From: Bacillus fungorum | GTDB taxonomy: Bacteria; Bacillota; Bacilli; Bacillales; Bacillaceae_G | NCBI RefSeq assembly: GCF_002746455.1 | Contig: NZ_NWUW01000005.1 | Span: 1 to 64,000 of the forward strand | DNA length: 64,000 nucleotides | Direction: 5' to 3' | Shown: positions 44,019 through 54,038 of the stretch, piece after piece | How positions within the stretch are numbered: the stretch's first letter is position 1 | Layout: each line of letters begins with the position of its first letter | Translations under genes and position numbers: made by a program | The notes under the pieces: model-generated | Database searches by the model: none | What the model was told of the DNA's origin: nothing | Seen by the model: the letters and a program-made list of their open reading frames with translations, nothing else

Positions 44019-44810
44019 ATGATCGGTGAAATGAAAAGAGAAGCGTTGCACTCTTTAAAGGGAAATTGGGGACTAGGTGTTGGATCAACGATTTTATATC
44101 ATATTATAAGTTACGTCGTTTCGATGGCTGTAATGTTTATACTATTAATTCCAGGAGTTATAATATTTCTTTTAGTGTCTATTTCAACTGGTTCAATTGA
44201 AGAAGACGTGATGTCAATTGGAGCTGTTATTACGTTTGGTTTTTTTTACTGTCTTATGATAATTTTAAGTTATGCGGCTTATGGCATTACCTCATACGGT
44301 TACACGAATGTGTTTCTACAAATAAGTAAACGGGAAGATGCTAGAGTGGATTATTTATTTGAAGGGTTTCGTGGTTTTAAAAGAATGATGAAAACGATGT
44401 GGGCTATGCTTGCAATTTTGTTATATACAGGTACATGGGTTCCAATGCTAGGAACAATTGTATTTGGGATATTAGGATTCTTTGATGAGAATGCAAATCC
44501 ATCGTTCATAATCGTTTTCTTTGTTTTATTAGCTATTTCGTTTATTGTAATGGCTATTCTGTATTTTTCATATTCGATGACATATTATGTGATGGTTGAA
44601 AAACCAGAATATAGTGTTTCGCAGGCAATGAAAGAAAGTAAGAATCTTATGAAGGGGCATAAATTAGATTTATTTCTTTTATGGCTGAGCTTTATAGGTT
44701 GGGCAATTTTATCGATTCTTACACTTGGAATAGGTTTTCTTTGGCTTAGTCCGTACGTGAGCACAACGACAGCACATTTTTATCGCTATCTTTCAAAAGA
44801 TGAATTGTAG
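44019..44810 (+). CDS. DUF975 family membrane protein
   Basis: A 263-residue integral membrane protein with about six hydrophobic segments. The N-terminal REALHSLKGNWGLGVGSTI and C-terminal PEYSVSQAMKESKNLMKGHK...LGIGFLWLSPY features mark the DUF975 family. Function unknown. AAAGGAGATGAG precedes ATG 44019. It is paralogous to the next gene. Confidence 0.85.
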   Translation: MIGEMKREALHSLKGNWGLGVGSTILYHIISYVVSMAVMFILLIPGVIIFLLVSISTGSIEEDVMSIGAVITFGFFYCLMIILSYAAYGITSYGYTNVFLQISKREDARVDYLFEGFRGFKRMMKTMWAMLAILLYTGTWVPMLGTIVFGILGFFDENANPSFIIVFFVLLAISFIVMAILYFSYSMTYYVMVEKPEYSVSQAMKESKNLMKGHKLDLFLLWLSFIGWAILSILTLGIGFLWLSPYVSTTTAHFYRYLSKDEL

Positions 44811-44857
44811 TAGGAACATGCTATACTAATAGAGTTATTTCGTATAGGAGGAAAAAT

Positions 44858-45511
44858 ATGATTAGTGATTTAAAAGGAGAAGCGCTAGATTCATTAGAGG
44901 GGAAATGGGGATTAGCTGTTGGAGCTACACTACTTATTTCAATTCTTATCACAGCTTTTAGTTTTAGTGTTGAGTCGGGATTTTCTTTGATTTTTGGTTG
45001 GCAAGAAACAGGTCGTTCACTTTCAATGAATATAATTACATTTTTTGTTACTGGACCGTTAACTTTAGGTGGATATTATCTTGGTTTAAATATCCTTCGT
45101 GAAAAGCAAGCTAGTATCGGTAATGTATTTGTTTGGTTTTCAGAGGGAAAAAGATTTCTGAAATCATTTTTATTATATTTATTAGTGAATCTTTATCTTT
45201 TCTTATGGACGTTACTGTTCATTATTCCAGGTATTATTAAATCATTTTCTTATGCGATGACGTATTTTATAATAAATGACCATCCTGAGTATTCTATAAA
45301 TCAAGCTATTACAGAAAGCCGTCGTATGATGGATGGACATAAGATGGAGTATTTCATTTTATGTTTAAGCTTTATTGGTTGGTTTATATTAAGTTGTATT
45401 ACATTAGGGATCGGATTCCTATGGCTAATTCCATATTTTTATACGACGTCAGCAGCTTTTTATGAAGAGATTGCAGAGGAATATTACGAGAAAAAAATTC
45501 CGACATTATAA
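44858..45511 (+). CDS. DUF975 family membrane protein (paralogue)
   Basis: A 217-residue protein, closely similar in layout to its neighbour: KGEALDSLEGKWGLAVGATL at the start, PEYSINQAITESRRMMDGHK and LGIGFLWLIPYFYTTSAAFY near the end. It is shorter in the middle loop region. TAGGAGGAAAAAT precedes ATG 44858, 47 bases after the first copy. Likely a tandem duplication; function unknown. Confidence 0.85.
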   Translation: MISDLKGEALDSLEGKWGLAVGATLLISILITAFSFSVESGFSLIFGWQETGRSLSMNIITFFVTGPLTLGGYYLGLNILREKQASIGNVFVWFSEGKRFLKSFLLYLLVNLYLFLWTLLFIIPGIIKSFSYAMTYFIINDHPEYSINQAITESRRMMDGHKMEYFILCLSFIGWFILSCITLGIGFLWLIPYFYTTSAAFYEEIAEEYYEKKIPTL

Positions 45512-45560
45512 AGTGAAACTGTAATGGTGACTAGTTTTACTGTCGGCAAATAGTTTGATA

Positions 45561-45604
45561 AAAACACCCAGTATGAGCTATTGGTTCATACTGGGTGTTT
45601 TTTG
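45561..45604. terminator. Convergent terminator, DUF975 and GGDEF-EAL genes
   Basis: AAAACACCCAGTATGA and TCATACTGGGTGTTTT form a perfect 16-bp stem around a 9-base loop, followed by more T. The stop codon of the minus-strand gene lies within the stem-loop. Confidence 0.92.
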
Positions 45605-48307
45605 TAGGAATTTTATAAATTGATGACTAGTAAGTGGTTTGCTGAAATAGTAACCTTGCATATATTTACAGTTATTCTTTTGTAGAAACTTAAGTTGTTT
45701 TTCTGTTTCAATTCCTTCAGCAACGACAGAAAGGTTTAAAGTATTTGCAAGGGAAAGGATAGTGGAAACGATGGCTCTTTCTTCCGGCCGATGATCGGCG
45801 AGTTGTGTAAATTCTCTCGGTACTTTTAATGTATCGATAGGGAAAATGGATAAATAAGCGAGAGAAGAATAGCCGGTACCGAAGTCATCAATGGACGTTT
45901 GAATACCATATTCCTTTAATTGCTTTAGCCGTGATAAGGTTTCTTTTTCATCAATCATCGCAATTCGTTCTGTTAACTCAAGTGTTACATACTTTGGGTC
46001 GACGTTAACGTCTGTTATTATTTGTGAAATGTTCTCGATTAAATGATCTTGCTGAAACTCTTTTGCTGATAAGTTAACACTTATTTTTAAATCTTTGTAA
46101 CCAAAAGTATGCCATATTTTTAGCTGAAGACAAGATTCACTTAATACCCAATGACCAAGTGGGATGATTTGTGGAGTCTCTTCTACAATTGGGATGAACT
46201 CACATGGCGGAATGTCACCTAGGAGTGGGTGTTTCCAGCGTATTAATGCTTCAGCACCAATAATCTTTTTCGTCGTAATATCAATTTGTGGTTGATAGAC
46301 GAGATAAAATTCTTTGTTTACTAAAGCGAGTGGTAAATCTTTTTCAATTCGAGCTTTTCGTTCCATTTTTTTATATAATTCTTTCGTGTACAAAGAGCTA
46401 CCGTTTTTTCCTTTATTTTTTGCTTCGTACATGGCCATATCAGCATGCTGCAAAATTGATAATGGATCTTCACCTGCTTCAGGATATATTGCAATTCCGA
46501 TGCTCGGTGAGATTTGTAAATGCTGATTTTCGATTTCGAATGGTTCGTTCATGATCGCTACAATTGTATCAGCTATTTTTTTTACATCTGGCCTTTTTTT
46601 ATAATTTTCGATAAGGATTGTGAATTCATCCCCAGCTAGCCGGGCAAGTTTCATATTTGGTGTCGCTATTCTTTCGAGTCTTTTTGCTACTGCAATTAAT
46701 AGAAGGTCCCCTACCCTATGACCGAGGGTATCATTAATAACTTTAAAGCGGTCTAGGTCGAGAAACATAACAGCAAAAGGTCTTTTGGATATTTCAGATC
46801 GAGCAATTGCTTGTTCTACATATTGGTGAAATGCACGGCGGTTTGCAAGCTCTGTTAAAGTATCATGATATGCTAGAAAGTTAATTTGCTCTTGTTGTTG
46901 TTTGCTTTCCGTAATATCTTTAATCATTAAATAAACTCCCGAAATATGATCCTTTAAAAAGATAGGAACAGCCGTAACATGCAAGTAGTAAATATCTCTA
47001 TTTTTGTGATAAGCCCGTATTTCTAAAGAGATAGAATGCCCTTTTTTTACGCGATGAAAGGTGTTAATAATTTCTTCTAAATCTTCTTCGTATATGAGTG
47101 AGTAGTAAGGTTGATTTAATAATTCGTTTGTTTGATAGCCGAGTAAAGTCGTACCGGCGTTATTCACTTTGAGAAAGTTACCATACAAATCTAATGTGAA
47201 GATTGGATCTGGATGATGCTCGTATAGAGACTTAAACATTTGTTGGTTATGATATAGTTCATTTTTTTGTTCTACTAAATCTTCTGTACGTAGTTCAATT
47301 TGTTTTTCGAGTTCTGAGTTGAATTGCATTTGGGCTAGTAATAATATTTTATTTTGTTTTCGAACTAAACTATGGCGTATGAGAACGAAGGAGAAAGTTA
47401 TCATAAGCCCAATTACTACAATAGGTGCAAAAACGTATTCAACTAATATAAAAACAATAAGCATTACTACAGAAATATAAGGTAATGATAATCTAATTGA
47501 TTCCCCAAGTTTAGGTGTTAATAGTACTTGCTCTTGTTTTTCAGGTTCTTTTTTATGAAGAATGCAGGCGATTGCTACTAGTACTAACGTTACTTGATAG
47601 AAGGGTGTAACTGTAAACATAGAATACTCGGGTGTGAAGTATTTGATATAAGCATAAATCGCGTCTGTAGTCGCATATAAAATTAAAGCACTGGCAAGAA
47701 GCACCCCGACTTTTTTTGATAATAAGGATAATGGTCTGAATAATAGATTGATTCCTATGAGAAAAAAGAGTAAATCGGCCATTGGATAGGTAAGTTGAAC
47801 AAATATGTCGATATAGGATGTCGTAAAAACGTGAATGGTTCGTTCAATAAGTAAGTAGTAACTTAAAGTAAATTGTGCTGTAACGATAATACAAATATCA
47901 CATATCATAAAAAGCTTTTCTAATAAATCTCGGTTATAAATGATTTCATATAGAAAGGCAAATGCAAAGCTAATTAAAAAAAGTAGATAAAAAAAATCGG
48001 ACGGATCAACGAATGTATAGTAGTTCTCTAAAATTAAACGTTTATAGGAAACAACGATATCCCCAATGAAATAAGAGAGGGTTCCAACAGATAATATGGT
48101 CCAAAATAAACGAGGTAACCCTTCTTTCATGTTTGAAAAATAAAGTATATAACTACAAGCGATAATATCAATTAATAAGGTGCTTATTCCAATTAATATT
48201 TGAAAAGGAGATGAGTATTCATATAGAAAAGGCATTGCCATGTAATGAATCGCTATAGACAACAATATAATGCTTATAAGAATACTTACATGTGTTTGTT
48301 TTTTCAT
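45578..48307 (-). CDS. Second membrane-bound PAS-GGDEF-EAL protein
   Basis: A 909-residue protein with several N-terminal membrane segments (about 1-315), a PAS domain (about 355-465), a GGDEF domain whose motif reads AGDEF (558-562), and an EAL domain (EAL at 686-688, DDFGTGYSSL later). AGDEF is a tolerated variant, but the RxxD inhibitory site seen in the 154-2832 gene is missing, so any cyclase activity would lack that feedback. GGGTGAG precedes ATG 48307. Architecture and many segments are shared with the first gene, so they look paralogous. Confidence 0.93.
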   Translation of the reverse strand: MKKQTHVSILISIILLSIAIHYMAMPFLYEYSSPFQILIGISTLLIDIIACSYILYFSNMKEGLPRLFWTILSVGTLSYFIGDIVVSYKRLILENYYTFVDPSDFFYLLFLISFAFAFLYEIIYNRDLLEKLFMICDICIIVTAQFTLSYYLLIERTIHVFTTSYIDIFVQLTYPMADLLFFLIGINLLFRPLSLLSKKVGVLLASALILYATTDAIYAYIKYFTPEYSMFTVTPFYQVTLVLVAIACILHKKEPEKQEQVLLTPKLGESIRLSLPYISVVMLIVFILVEYVFAPIVVIGLMITFSFVLIRHSLVRKQNKILLLAQMQFNSELEKQIELRTEDLVEQKNELYHNQQMFKSLYEHHPDPIFTLDLYGNFLKVNNAGTTLLGYQTNELLNQPYYSLIYEEDLEEIINTFHRVKKGHSISLEIRAYHKNRDIYYLHVTAVPIFLKDHISGVYLMIKDITESKQQQEQINFLAYHDTLTELANRRAFHQYVEQAIARSEISKRPFAVMFLDLDRFKVINDTLGHRVGDLLLIAVAKRLERIATPNMKLARLAGDEFTILIENYKKRPDVKKIADTIVAIMNEPFEIENQHLQISPSIGIAIYPEAGEDPLSILQHADMAMYEAKNKGKNGSSLYTKELYKKMERKARIEKDLPLALVNKEFYLVYQPQIDITTKKIIGAEALIRWKHPLLGDIPPCEFIPIVEETPQIIPLGHWVLSESCLQLKIWHTFGYKDLKISVNLSAKEFQQDHLIENISQIITDVNVDPKYVTLELTERIAMIDEKETLSRLKQLKEYGIQTSIDDFGTGYSSLAYLSIFPIDTLKVPREFTQLADHRPEERAIVSTILSLANTLNLSVVAEGIETEKQLKFLQKNNCKYMQGYYFSKPLTSHQFIKFLQKTPSMNQ

Positions 48308-48477
48308 TTATCTCACCCACGGTATATACATATAAATTCCTCTTTTTATTTTTTATTGTTTCTTGAAAAAATATATATAATTTCTATACTTATTTTGCAC
48401 AGGTATAGCGAGTTATACAAATAAATTTTAATAATTCTCGTTTCTGTCCCCAACATATCGACATCGGAATTTGAAGT

Positions 48478-48503
48478 TTGCTATAATGAGTGAAATAGTT
48501 TCA
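48478..48503 (+). promoter_or_regulatory. Likely nuo operon promoter with a small palindrome
   Basis: Extended -10 TGC-TATAAT (TATAAT at 48482-48487), then the palindrome TGAAATAGTTTCA (48491-48503) at the expected start point, which could be a repressor site. Leader of about 100 bases. Confidence 0.5.
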
Positions 48504-48596
48504 TTATTTAGAAAAATTTAAAAATAATAATTGCTGCAACTAGGACATATTGTTTACTAAGTGAACTTGTTCTTAATTCAGGGGGAGGGTTTCACA

Positions 48597-48965
48597 ATGG
48601 AAAGTGTATATGAAAATAGTTATATGATCGTTTTGATTTTCTTGCTATTAGGCATATTGCTACCGGTAGTGGCTCTTACATTAGGAAGGATGCTGCGCCC
48701 GAACAAACCAAGTGCAGCGAAAGCGACGACGTATGAGAGTGGGATTGAGCCTTTTCATGATGCAAATATTCGGTTTCATGCTCGTTATTATATTTTTGCT
48801 TTATTGTTTGTCATCTTTGATGTAGAAACTTTATTTTTATATCCATGGGCTGTTGCATATGACAAGCTCGGTTTATTTGCACTGATTGAAATGCTCATCT
48901 TTGTTGTAATGTTGCTAGTTGGATTAGCGTATGCTTGGAAAAAGAAGGTGTTACAATGGTTATAA
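48597..48965 (+). CDS. nuoA: NADH-quinone oxidoreductase-like subunit A
   Basis: A 122-residue membrane subunit with three hydrophobic segments and the conserved [12 protein letters not shown] and [12 protein letters not shown] loops. ATG 48597 follows GGGGGAGGG; the longer in-frame reading from 48561 is rejected. Overlaps nuoB by 10 bases. Confidence 0.95.
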
Positions 48966-49474
48966 ATTTTGAGGAATTACATCCAAATGAGCGAGCGGAA
49001 TTAGAACGAAATATCTTTTTTTCTACATTGGAACAGTTGAAAGGATGGGCGCGAAGTAATTCTTTGTGGCCGATGACATTTGGACTGGCATGCTGTGCAA
49101 TTGAAATGATGGGAGTAGGTTCATCACATTACGATTTAGATCGATTTGGGTCATTTTTTCGGACTTCACCAAGGCAATCGGACGTTATGATTGTGTCGGG
49201 AACGGTAACGAAGAAGATGGCTCCTATTGTTAGGCGTTTATACGATCAAATGCCTGAACCGAAATGGGTTATTGCAATGGGATCCTGTGCGACAGCAGGT
49301 GGCCCATACGTAAATTCGTACGCTGTTGTGAAAGGTGTAGATCAAATCGTACCAGTTGACGTGTATATTCCTGGTTGCCCACCAAATCCTGCAGCTTTAA
49401 TCTATGGAATTAATAAATTGAAAGAAAAAATTCGTTACGAGGCAAAGACGGGAAAGCAGGTGACGAATAAATGA
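48956..49474 (+). CDS. nuoB: NADH-quinone oxidoreductase-like subunit B
   Basis: A 172-residue subunit holding iron-sulfur cluster N2 at the quinone site. C46 and C47 (ACCAIEMM), with Cys in MGSCATAGG and PGCPPNP, make the four ligands. ATG 48956 follows GAAGGTG. Overlaps nuoA and nuoC. Confidence 0.96.
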
Positions 49475-50631
49475 GTAATCCAAACAAAGAATTAGAGGAC
49501 TTGAAAAGAGAAGCAGCTAGGCGTGCGAAAGAAGAGGCGAGAAAGCGTCTCGTTGCGAAACATGATGTAGAAATAAGTAAACTTGAGGAAGAAAATCGAG
49601 AAAAAGAGAAAGCGCTACCAAAAAATGATGATATGACTGTGGAAGAAGCAAAACGACATGCAGCAGCCGCGAAAGCAAAAGCGGCGGTGTTAGCAAAGCA
49701 AAAAAGGGAAGGAACAGAAGAAGTAACGGAAGAAGAGAAGGCCAAAGCGAAAGCGAAGGCAGCAGCAGCCTCGAAAGCAAAAGCAGCGGCATTAGCGAAG
49801 CAAAAAAAGGAAGGAACAGAAGAAGTAACGGAAGAAGAGAAGGCCAAAGCGAAGGTGAAGGCAGCAGCGGCCGCAAAAGCAAAAGCGGCGGCGTTAGCAA
49901 AGCAAAAAAGGAAAGGAACAGAAGAAGTAACGGAAGAAGAGAAGGCCAAAGCGAAAGCAAAGGCAGCAGCAGTCGCGAAAGCAAAAGCAGCGGCATTAGC
50001 GAAGCAGAAGGCCTCGCAAGGTGATGGAGATTCGGGAGATGAAAAGGCGAAGGCAATTGCAGCAGCGAAGGCAAAAGCGGCTGCGGCTGTAAGGGCGAAG
50101 ACAAAGGGCGATGAAGGTAAGAAGGAAGAAGAGCCGAAGCAGGAAGAACCATCCGTGAATCAACCGTATTTAAATCAGTATGTTGAAGTTATTAAGGGGA
50201 AAGTAGGAGAGGGTACATTAGTAGATTCCTACATTAATAAACTTTCAAAAGATGTGCCAACTCTTGTAGTGGAGCCCTCCAAATATTATGAAGTAATGGA
50301 GTCACTGCGATTCCATGAGGGACTTGCTTTTGATTATCTGTCAGAGTTACATGCGACAGATTTTGTAACACATATGGAAGTGTATGTTCATTTATTTTCA
50401 TATGGAAAGAAACAGTCAGTAGCGGTGAAGGTGAAGCTAGACCGGGAAGCGCCGCAAGTAGAATCGGTGACAGCGCTTTGGAAAGGGGCGGATTGGCCAG
50501 AGCGGGAAGCGTATGATTTGCTTGGTATTGTATTTAAAGGGCATCCGAATTTATCACGTATTTTAATGCCTGATGATTGGGTAGGGCACCCGCTTAGGAA
50601 AGATTATGAACCGTATGATGAGGAGGTGTAG
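49471..50631 (+). CDS. nuoC: NADH-quinone oxidoreductase-like subunit C with a repeat-rich N-terminal extension
   Basis: A 386-residue protein. The conserved NuoC domain (30-kDa subunit) occupies only about residues 232-386 and ends with the family signature [34 protein letters not shown] (split here from residue about 345 on). The first 230 residues are Lys/Ala/Glu-rich, with three 34-residue tandem repeats from residue 68 plus a partial fourth. The stretch is probably a long charged helix or disordered arm at the cytoplasmic face. ATGA overlap with nuoB. The core is standard; the extension is the oddity. Confidence 0.92.
49672..50010 (+). repeat. 102-bp tandem repeat in nuoC
   Basis: Three in-frame copies of 102 bp (49672-49773, 49774-49875, 49876-49977) and about a third of a fourth. 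Each encodes [11 protein letters not shown], a variable Arg/Lys-Glu-Gly step, then [19 protein letters not shown]. Copies differ at scattered positions, so expansion is not brand new. Confidence 0.92.
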
Positions 50632-50634
50632 CTA

Positions 50635-51735
50635 ATGATCCGTACGGAAGAAATGCTTTTGAATGTAGGTCCTCAGCATCCGAGTACGCATGGTGTGTTC
50701 AGGCTTGTTATTAAGATTGACGGGGAAATTATTAAAGAAGCTACACCGGTTATTGGGTATTTGCATCGCGGGACCGAAAAGATTGCAGAGAGCTTACAGT
50801 ATACGCAAATTATCCCTTATACAGATCGGATGGACTATTTATCGGCCATGACGAATAATTACGTCATTTGCCATGCTGTAGAGACGATGATGGGACTTGA
50901 AATCCCGGAGCGAGCCGAATACTTGCGAGTGCTTGCAATGGAGCTTGGAAGGATTGCGAGTCACCTTGTTTGGTGGGGGACGAATCTTCTTGATATAGGA
51001 GCGGTCAGCCCATTTTTGTACGCGTTTCGTGAACGAGAGATGATTATAAATTTATTAAACGAATTATGCGGGGCACGGCTTACTTTTAACTACATGAGAG
51101 TCGGCGGTGTGAAATGGGATGCGCCGGACGGTTGGATTGAAAAGGTGGAAGAGTTTGTTCCCTATATGAGAGAGCAATTGGCAGGTTACCACGACCTTGT
51201 TAGCGGTAATGAGATTTTCTTAAATCGTGTGAAAGGCGTTGGTATATATAGCGCGGAAGAAGCAATTTCGTATTCTTTAAGCGGAGCGAATTTGCGGTGC
51301 ACCGGAATAAACTGGGACCTTCGCAAAGATGAGCCATATTCGATTTATGATCGTTTTGATTTCGATATTCCAGTTGGAAGCGCGGGGGATGCTTGGGATC
51401 GCTACGTTTGCCGAATGCAAGAAATTGAGGAGTCATTAAAAATCGTTGAGCAAGCTGTCCAGCAGTTCCCAAAAGAAGGAGCTGTGCTGGCGAAAGTGCC
51501 AAAAATTATTAAGGCGCCAAAAGGGGAAGCATTCGTCCGTATAGAGTCGCCGCGCGGAGAGATTGGTTGCTATATTGCTAGTGACGGAAAGAAAGAGCCG
51601 TACCGTTTGAAGTTCCGCAGGCCGTCTTTTTACAATTTGCAAATTTTACCGAAGTTATTGAAAGGTGAAAATATCGCCAATTTAATTACGATTTTAGGTG
51701 GAGTTGATATTGTACTTGGGGAGGTTGATGGCTAA
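50635..51735 (+). CDS. nuoD: NADH-quinone oxidoreductase-like subunit D
   Basis: A 366-residue 49-kDa-type subunit forming the quinone cavity with NuoB. LNVGPQHPSTHGVFRL (with the quinone-site His pair), YLHRGTEKIAE and the C-terminal GGVDIVLGEVDG are conserved. GAGGAGGTG precedes ATG 50635. Confidence 0.96.
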   Translation: MIRTEEMLLNVGPQHPSTHGVFRLVIKIDGEIIKEATPVIGYLHRGTEKIAESLQYTQIIPYTDRMDYLSAMTNNYVICHAVETMMGLEIPERAEYLRVLAMELGRIASHLVWWGTNLLDIGAVSPFLYAFREREMIINLLNELCGARLTFNYMRVGGVKWDAPDGWIEKVEEFVPYMREQLAGYHDLVSGNEIFLNRVKGVGIYSAEEAISYSLSGANLRCTGINWDLRKDEPYSIYDRFDFDIPVGSAGDAWDRYVCRMQEIEESLKIVEQAVQQFPKEGAVLAKVPKIIKAPKGEAFVRIESPRGEIGCYIASDGKKEPYRLKFRRPSFYNLQILPKLLKGENIANLITILGGVDIVLGEVDG

Positions 51736-52736
51736 TGATTGAAACGCTCTTACAATCACCTTCAAGCTGGACGAATTTCTTCATTTTTTTCGGATTAGCG
51801 GTGCTCCTATTATTTGCAGTCCTTGGCTTCGTTACATATGGTATTTTGGCAGAACGGAAAGTGATGGGTTTTATGCAAGGGCGGATTGGACCAAACCAAG
51901 TTGGGGGCCGGTTCGGTCTGCTACAAACGGTAGCCGATGTTTTAAAACTATTACTGAAAGAAGATAGTATTCCGAAGGCGGCAGATAAACCGTTGTTTAT
52001 ATTAGCACCGGTCATTGCATTCGCACCAGCATTTATGGTGCTTGCAGTTATCCCGTTTACTGATAAATTTCAGTTCGCGGATATTGGAGTAGGACTACTT
52101 TACTATATCGCCGTTTCTGGTATTACGACGATCGGTGTTGTAACCGGGGGATGGGCATCGAATAATAAATATTCCCTTTTAGGAGGGATGCGTGCGGCGG
52201 CGCAAATGATTTCTTATGAAATTCCGCTCGTAATGAGTGTAATAGGTGTTGTTTTGTTAGCTGGTAGCCTGAATTTAAATGAGATTGTAGCAGCGCAGGA
52301 GAAGGTTTGGTACATTTTCGCGCAGCCAATCGGGTTCGTCGTTTTCTTAATCGCAGCAGTTGCAGAGTTAAATAGGACACCGTTCGATTTACCAGAAGCG
52401 GAGTCAGAACTTGTTTCTGGATATCATACGGAGTACTCAGGGTTTCGCTGGGCGTTTTTCATGCTTTCAGAGTACGTATATTTCTTCGGGATGGCATCTT
52501 TAATCACAGTACTCTTTTTAGGTGGATGGAATCCAGTTATGTTTCTTGGATTTATCCCGGGTGCCGTATGGTTTGCCTTAAAGTTTAGCAGTGTAGTCTT
52601 TCTGTTAATTTGGTTCCGCGTCACGTTTCCGCGTATAAGAGGTGATCAGTTAATGGAGTTTGGCTGGAAAGTATTATTGCCGATTGCACTTGCAAATATT
52701 TTCTTAACGGCATTGATTAAGGAGTTATTCTTCTAA
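51735..52736 (+). CDS. nuoH: NADH-quinone oxidoreductase-like subunit H
   Basis: A 333-residue membrane subunit with eight or so hydrophobic segments at the base of the quinone tunnel. AERKVMGFMQGRIGPNQVGG and AELNRTPFDLPEAESELV are family hallmarks. One-base overlap with nuoD (TAATG). Confidence 0.96.
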   Translation: MIETLLQSPSSWTNFFIFFGLAVLLLFAVLGFVTYGILAERKVMGFMQGRIGPNQVGGRFGLLQTVADVLKLLLKEDSIPKAADKPLFILAPVIAFAPAFMVLAVIPFTDKFQFADIGVGLLYYIAVSGITTIGVVTGGWASNNKYSLLGGMRAAAQMISYEIPLVMSVIGVVLLAGSLNLNEIVAAQEKVWYIFAQPIGFVVFLIAAVAELNRTPFDLPEAESELVSGYHTEYSGFRWAFFMLSEYVYFFGMASLITVLFLGGWNPVMFLGFIPGAVWFALKFSSVVFLLIWFRVTFPRIRGDQLMEFGWKVLLPIALANIFLTALIKELFF

Positions 52737-52761
52737 TCTATGAGGGGGGTGCCAGTAAGAG

Positions 52762-53181
52762 ATGAAAGGACTATTTAAAGGATTAAAATATACATTAAGC
52801 AATTTGAGTAAGAAGAAGGTGACATATGATTATCCGAATCAACCGTTACCGCTGCCAGACCGTTTTCGAGGGATTCAAAAGTTTTATCCGGAAAAATGTA
52901 TTGTTTGTAATCAATGTTCCAACATTTGTCCGACAGATTGTATTCAGTTAACGGGGAAAAAACATCCGGATCCTACGAAAAAAGGAAAAATTATCGACAC
53001 GTACGATATTAATTTTGAAATTTGTATTCTATGTGATTTATGTACAGAAGTTTGTCCGACAGAGGCAATTGTCATGACAAATAACTTTGAACTTGCGGAA
53101 TATTCACGTGATGACTTATTTAAAAATTTGCAGTGGCTTGATGAAAACGACGAAAATGTCAGGAAGGAGAATAAAGCATGA
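52762..53181 (+). CDS. nuoI: NADH-quinone oxidoreductase-like subunit I
   Basis: A 139-residue subunit carrying clusters N6a and N6b: C46, C49, C52, C56 and C88, C91, C94, C98. In this operon it is the most peripheral iron-sulfur subunit, so it may be where electrons enter. GGGGGGTG lies upstream of ATG 52762. Overlaps nuoJ by four bases. Confidence 0.95.
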   Translation: MKGLFKGLKYTLSNLSKKKVTYDYPNQPLPLPDRFRGIQKFYPEKCIVCNQCSNICPTDCIQLTGKKHPDPTKKGKIIDTYDINFEICILCDLCTEVCPTEAIVMTNNFELAEYSRDDLFKNLQWLDENDENVRKENKA

Positions 53182-53702
53182 ATGGCGAGTTTGTAGCATT
53201 CTTTATACTATCCTTGTCTGCAATTATCGGCGGTGTTCTTATGTTGAATTTAACGAAAGTTATGCATATGATGCTAGCTCTCGTTCTAACATTCCTCAGT
53301 ATTGCAGGTTTGTATTTTCTTTTATCAGCTGAATTTATCGGAGTCGCACAAATTTTACTTTACTCTGGTGCGATCACAATTATTATGATTTTTGGCATTA
53401 TGTTAACGCAACATAACGCGGAAAATGAATCGCGTCTTACTCTTCGAAAATGGATTATCTTCTTTGCGGTTGTAGCATTTGGGGCAGTTATGTATTTCGC
53501 TGTTAACAACATTGATTTTGCAAATGAAAGCACACAAGGAAGTTTACCTCTCCATGAAAAAAACACACTTCAAATCGGTACACTTCTCTATTCGAAATAT
53601 ATTATTCCGTTTGAATTAACCTCAGTTATTTTACTTGTAGCACTTGTTGGCGCGATTATACTTGCGAAGAAGGATGAGAAAGAGGAGGATTCCAATGAGT
53701 AG
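53178..53702 (+). CDS. nuoJ: NADH-quinone oxidoreductase-like subunit J
   Basis: A 174-residue membrane subunit with five hydrophobic segments; [21 protein letters not shown] is the typical third-helix region. ATGA overlap with nuoI, 8-base overlap with nuoK. Confidence 0.94.
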   Translation: MNGEFVAFFILSLSAIIGGVLMLNLTKVMHMMLALVLTFLSIAGLYFLLSAEFIGVAQILLYSGAITIIMIFGIMLTQHNAENESRLTLRKWIIFFAVVAFGAVMYFAVNNIDFANESTQGSLPLHEKNTLQIGTLLYSKYIIPFELTSVILLVALVGAIILAKKDEKEEDSNE

Positions 53703-54009
53703 CATTCCGGCTTCTGCGTATTTAATGCTTGCGATTATTTTATTTTGCATCGGCTTGTTTGGAGCTTTAACAAAGCGAAATACAGTAATTGTCTTAGTTT
53801 GTATCGAATTAATGCTTAACGCGGCCAATTTAAATTTAGTAGCGTTTAGTAAATTAGGTTTGTTCCCAAATTTAACAGGGCAAATTTTCTCTCTGTTTAC
53901 GATGGCTGTAGCAGCAGCGGAGGCGGCGGTAGGACTCGCCATTTTGATTGCTTTGTATCGTAATCGTACGACGGTTCATGTAGATGAAATGGATACGCTC
54001 AAAGGATAA
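53695..54009 (+). CDS. nuoK: NADH-quinone oxidoreductase-like subunit K
   Basis: A 104-residue three-helix subunit of the proton path. The conserved buried Glu residues are in [16 protein letters not shown] and [17 protein letters not shown] 53695 follows GAGGAGG; the in-frame ATG at 53644 lies deep in nuoJ. Confidence 0.95.
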   Translation: MSSIPASAYLMLAIILFCIGLFGALTKRNTVIVLVCIELMLNAANLNLVAFSKLGLFPNLTGQIFSLFTMAVAAAEAAVGLAILIALYRNRTTVHVDEMDTLKG

Positions 54010-54038
54010 CATTGTGACCGAAAAGGGGGAAGGAAACA

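Noticed and set aside
49410..49949. A 179-codon minus-strand open frame rich in Ala, Phe and Ser opposite nuoC
   Set aside because: It is an antisense shadow of the Lys/Ala/Glu repeats; no ribosome site, and composition mirrors the nuoC codons.
49672..50010. Tandem repeat considered as an assembly artefact
   Set aside because: Copies are in frame and differ at scattered bases, and the downstream NuoC domain reads on normally.
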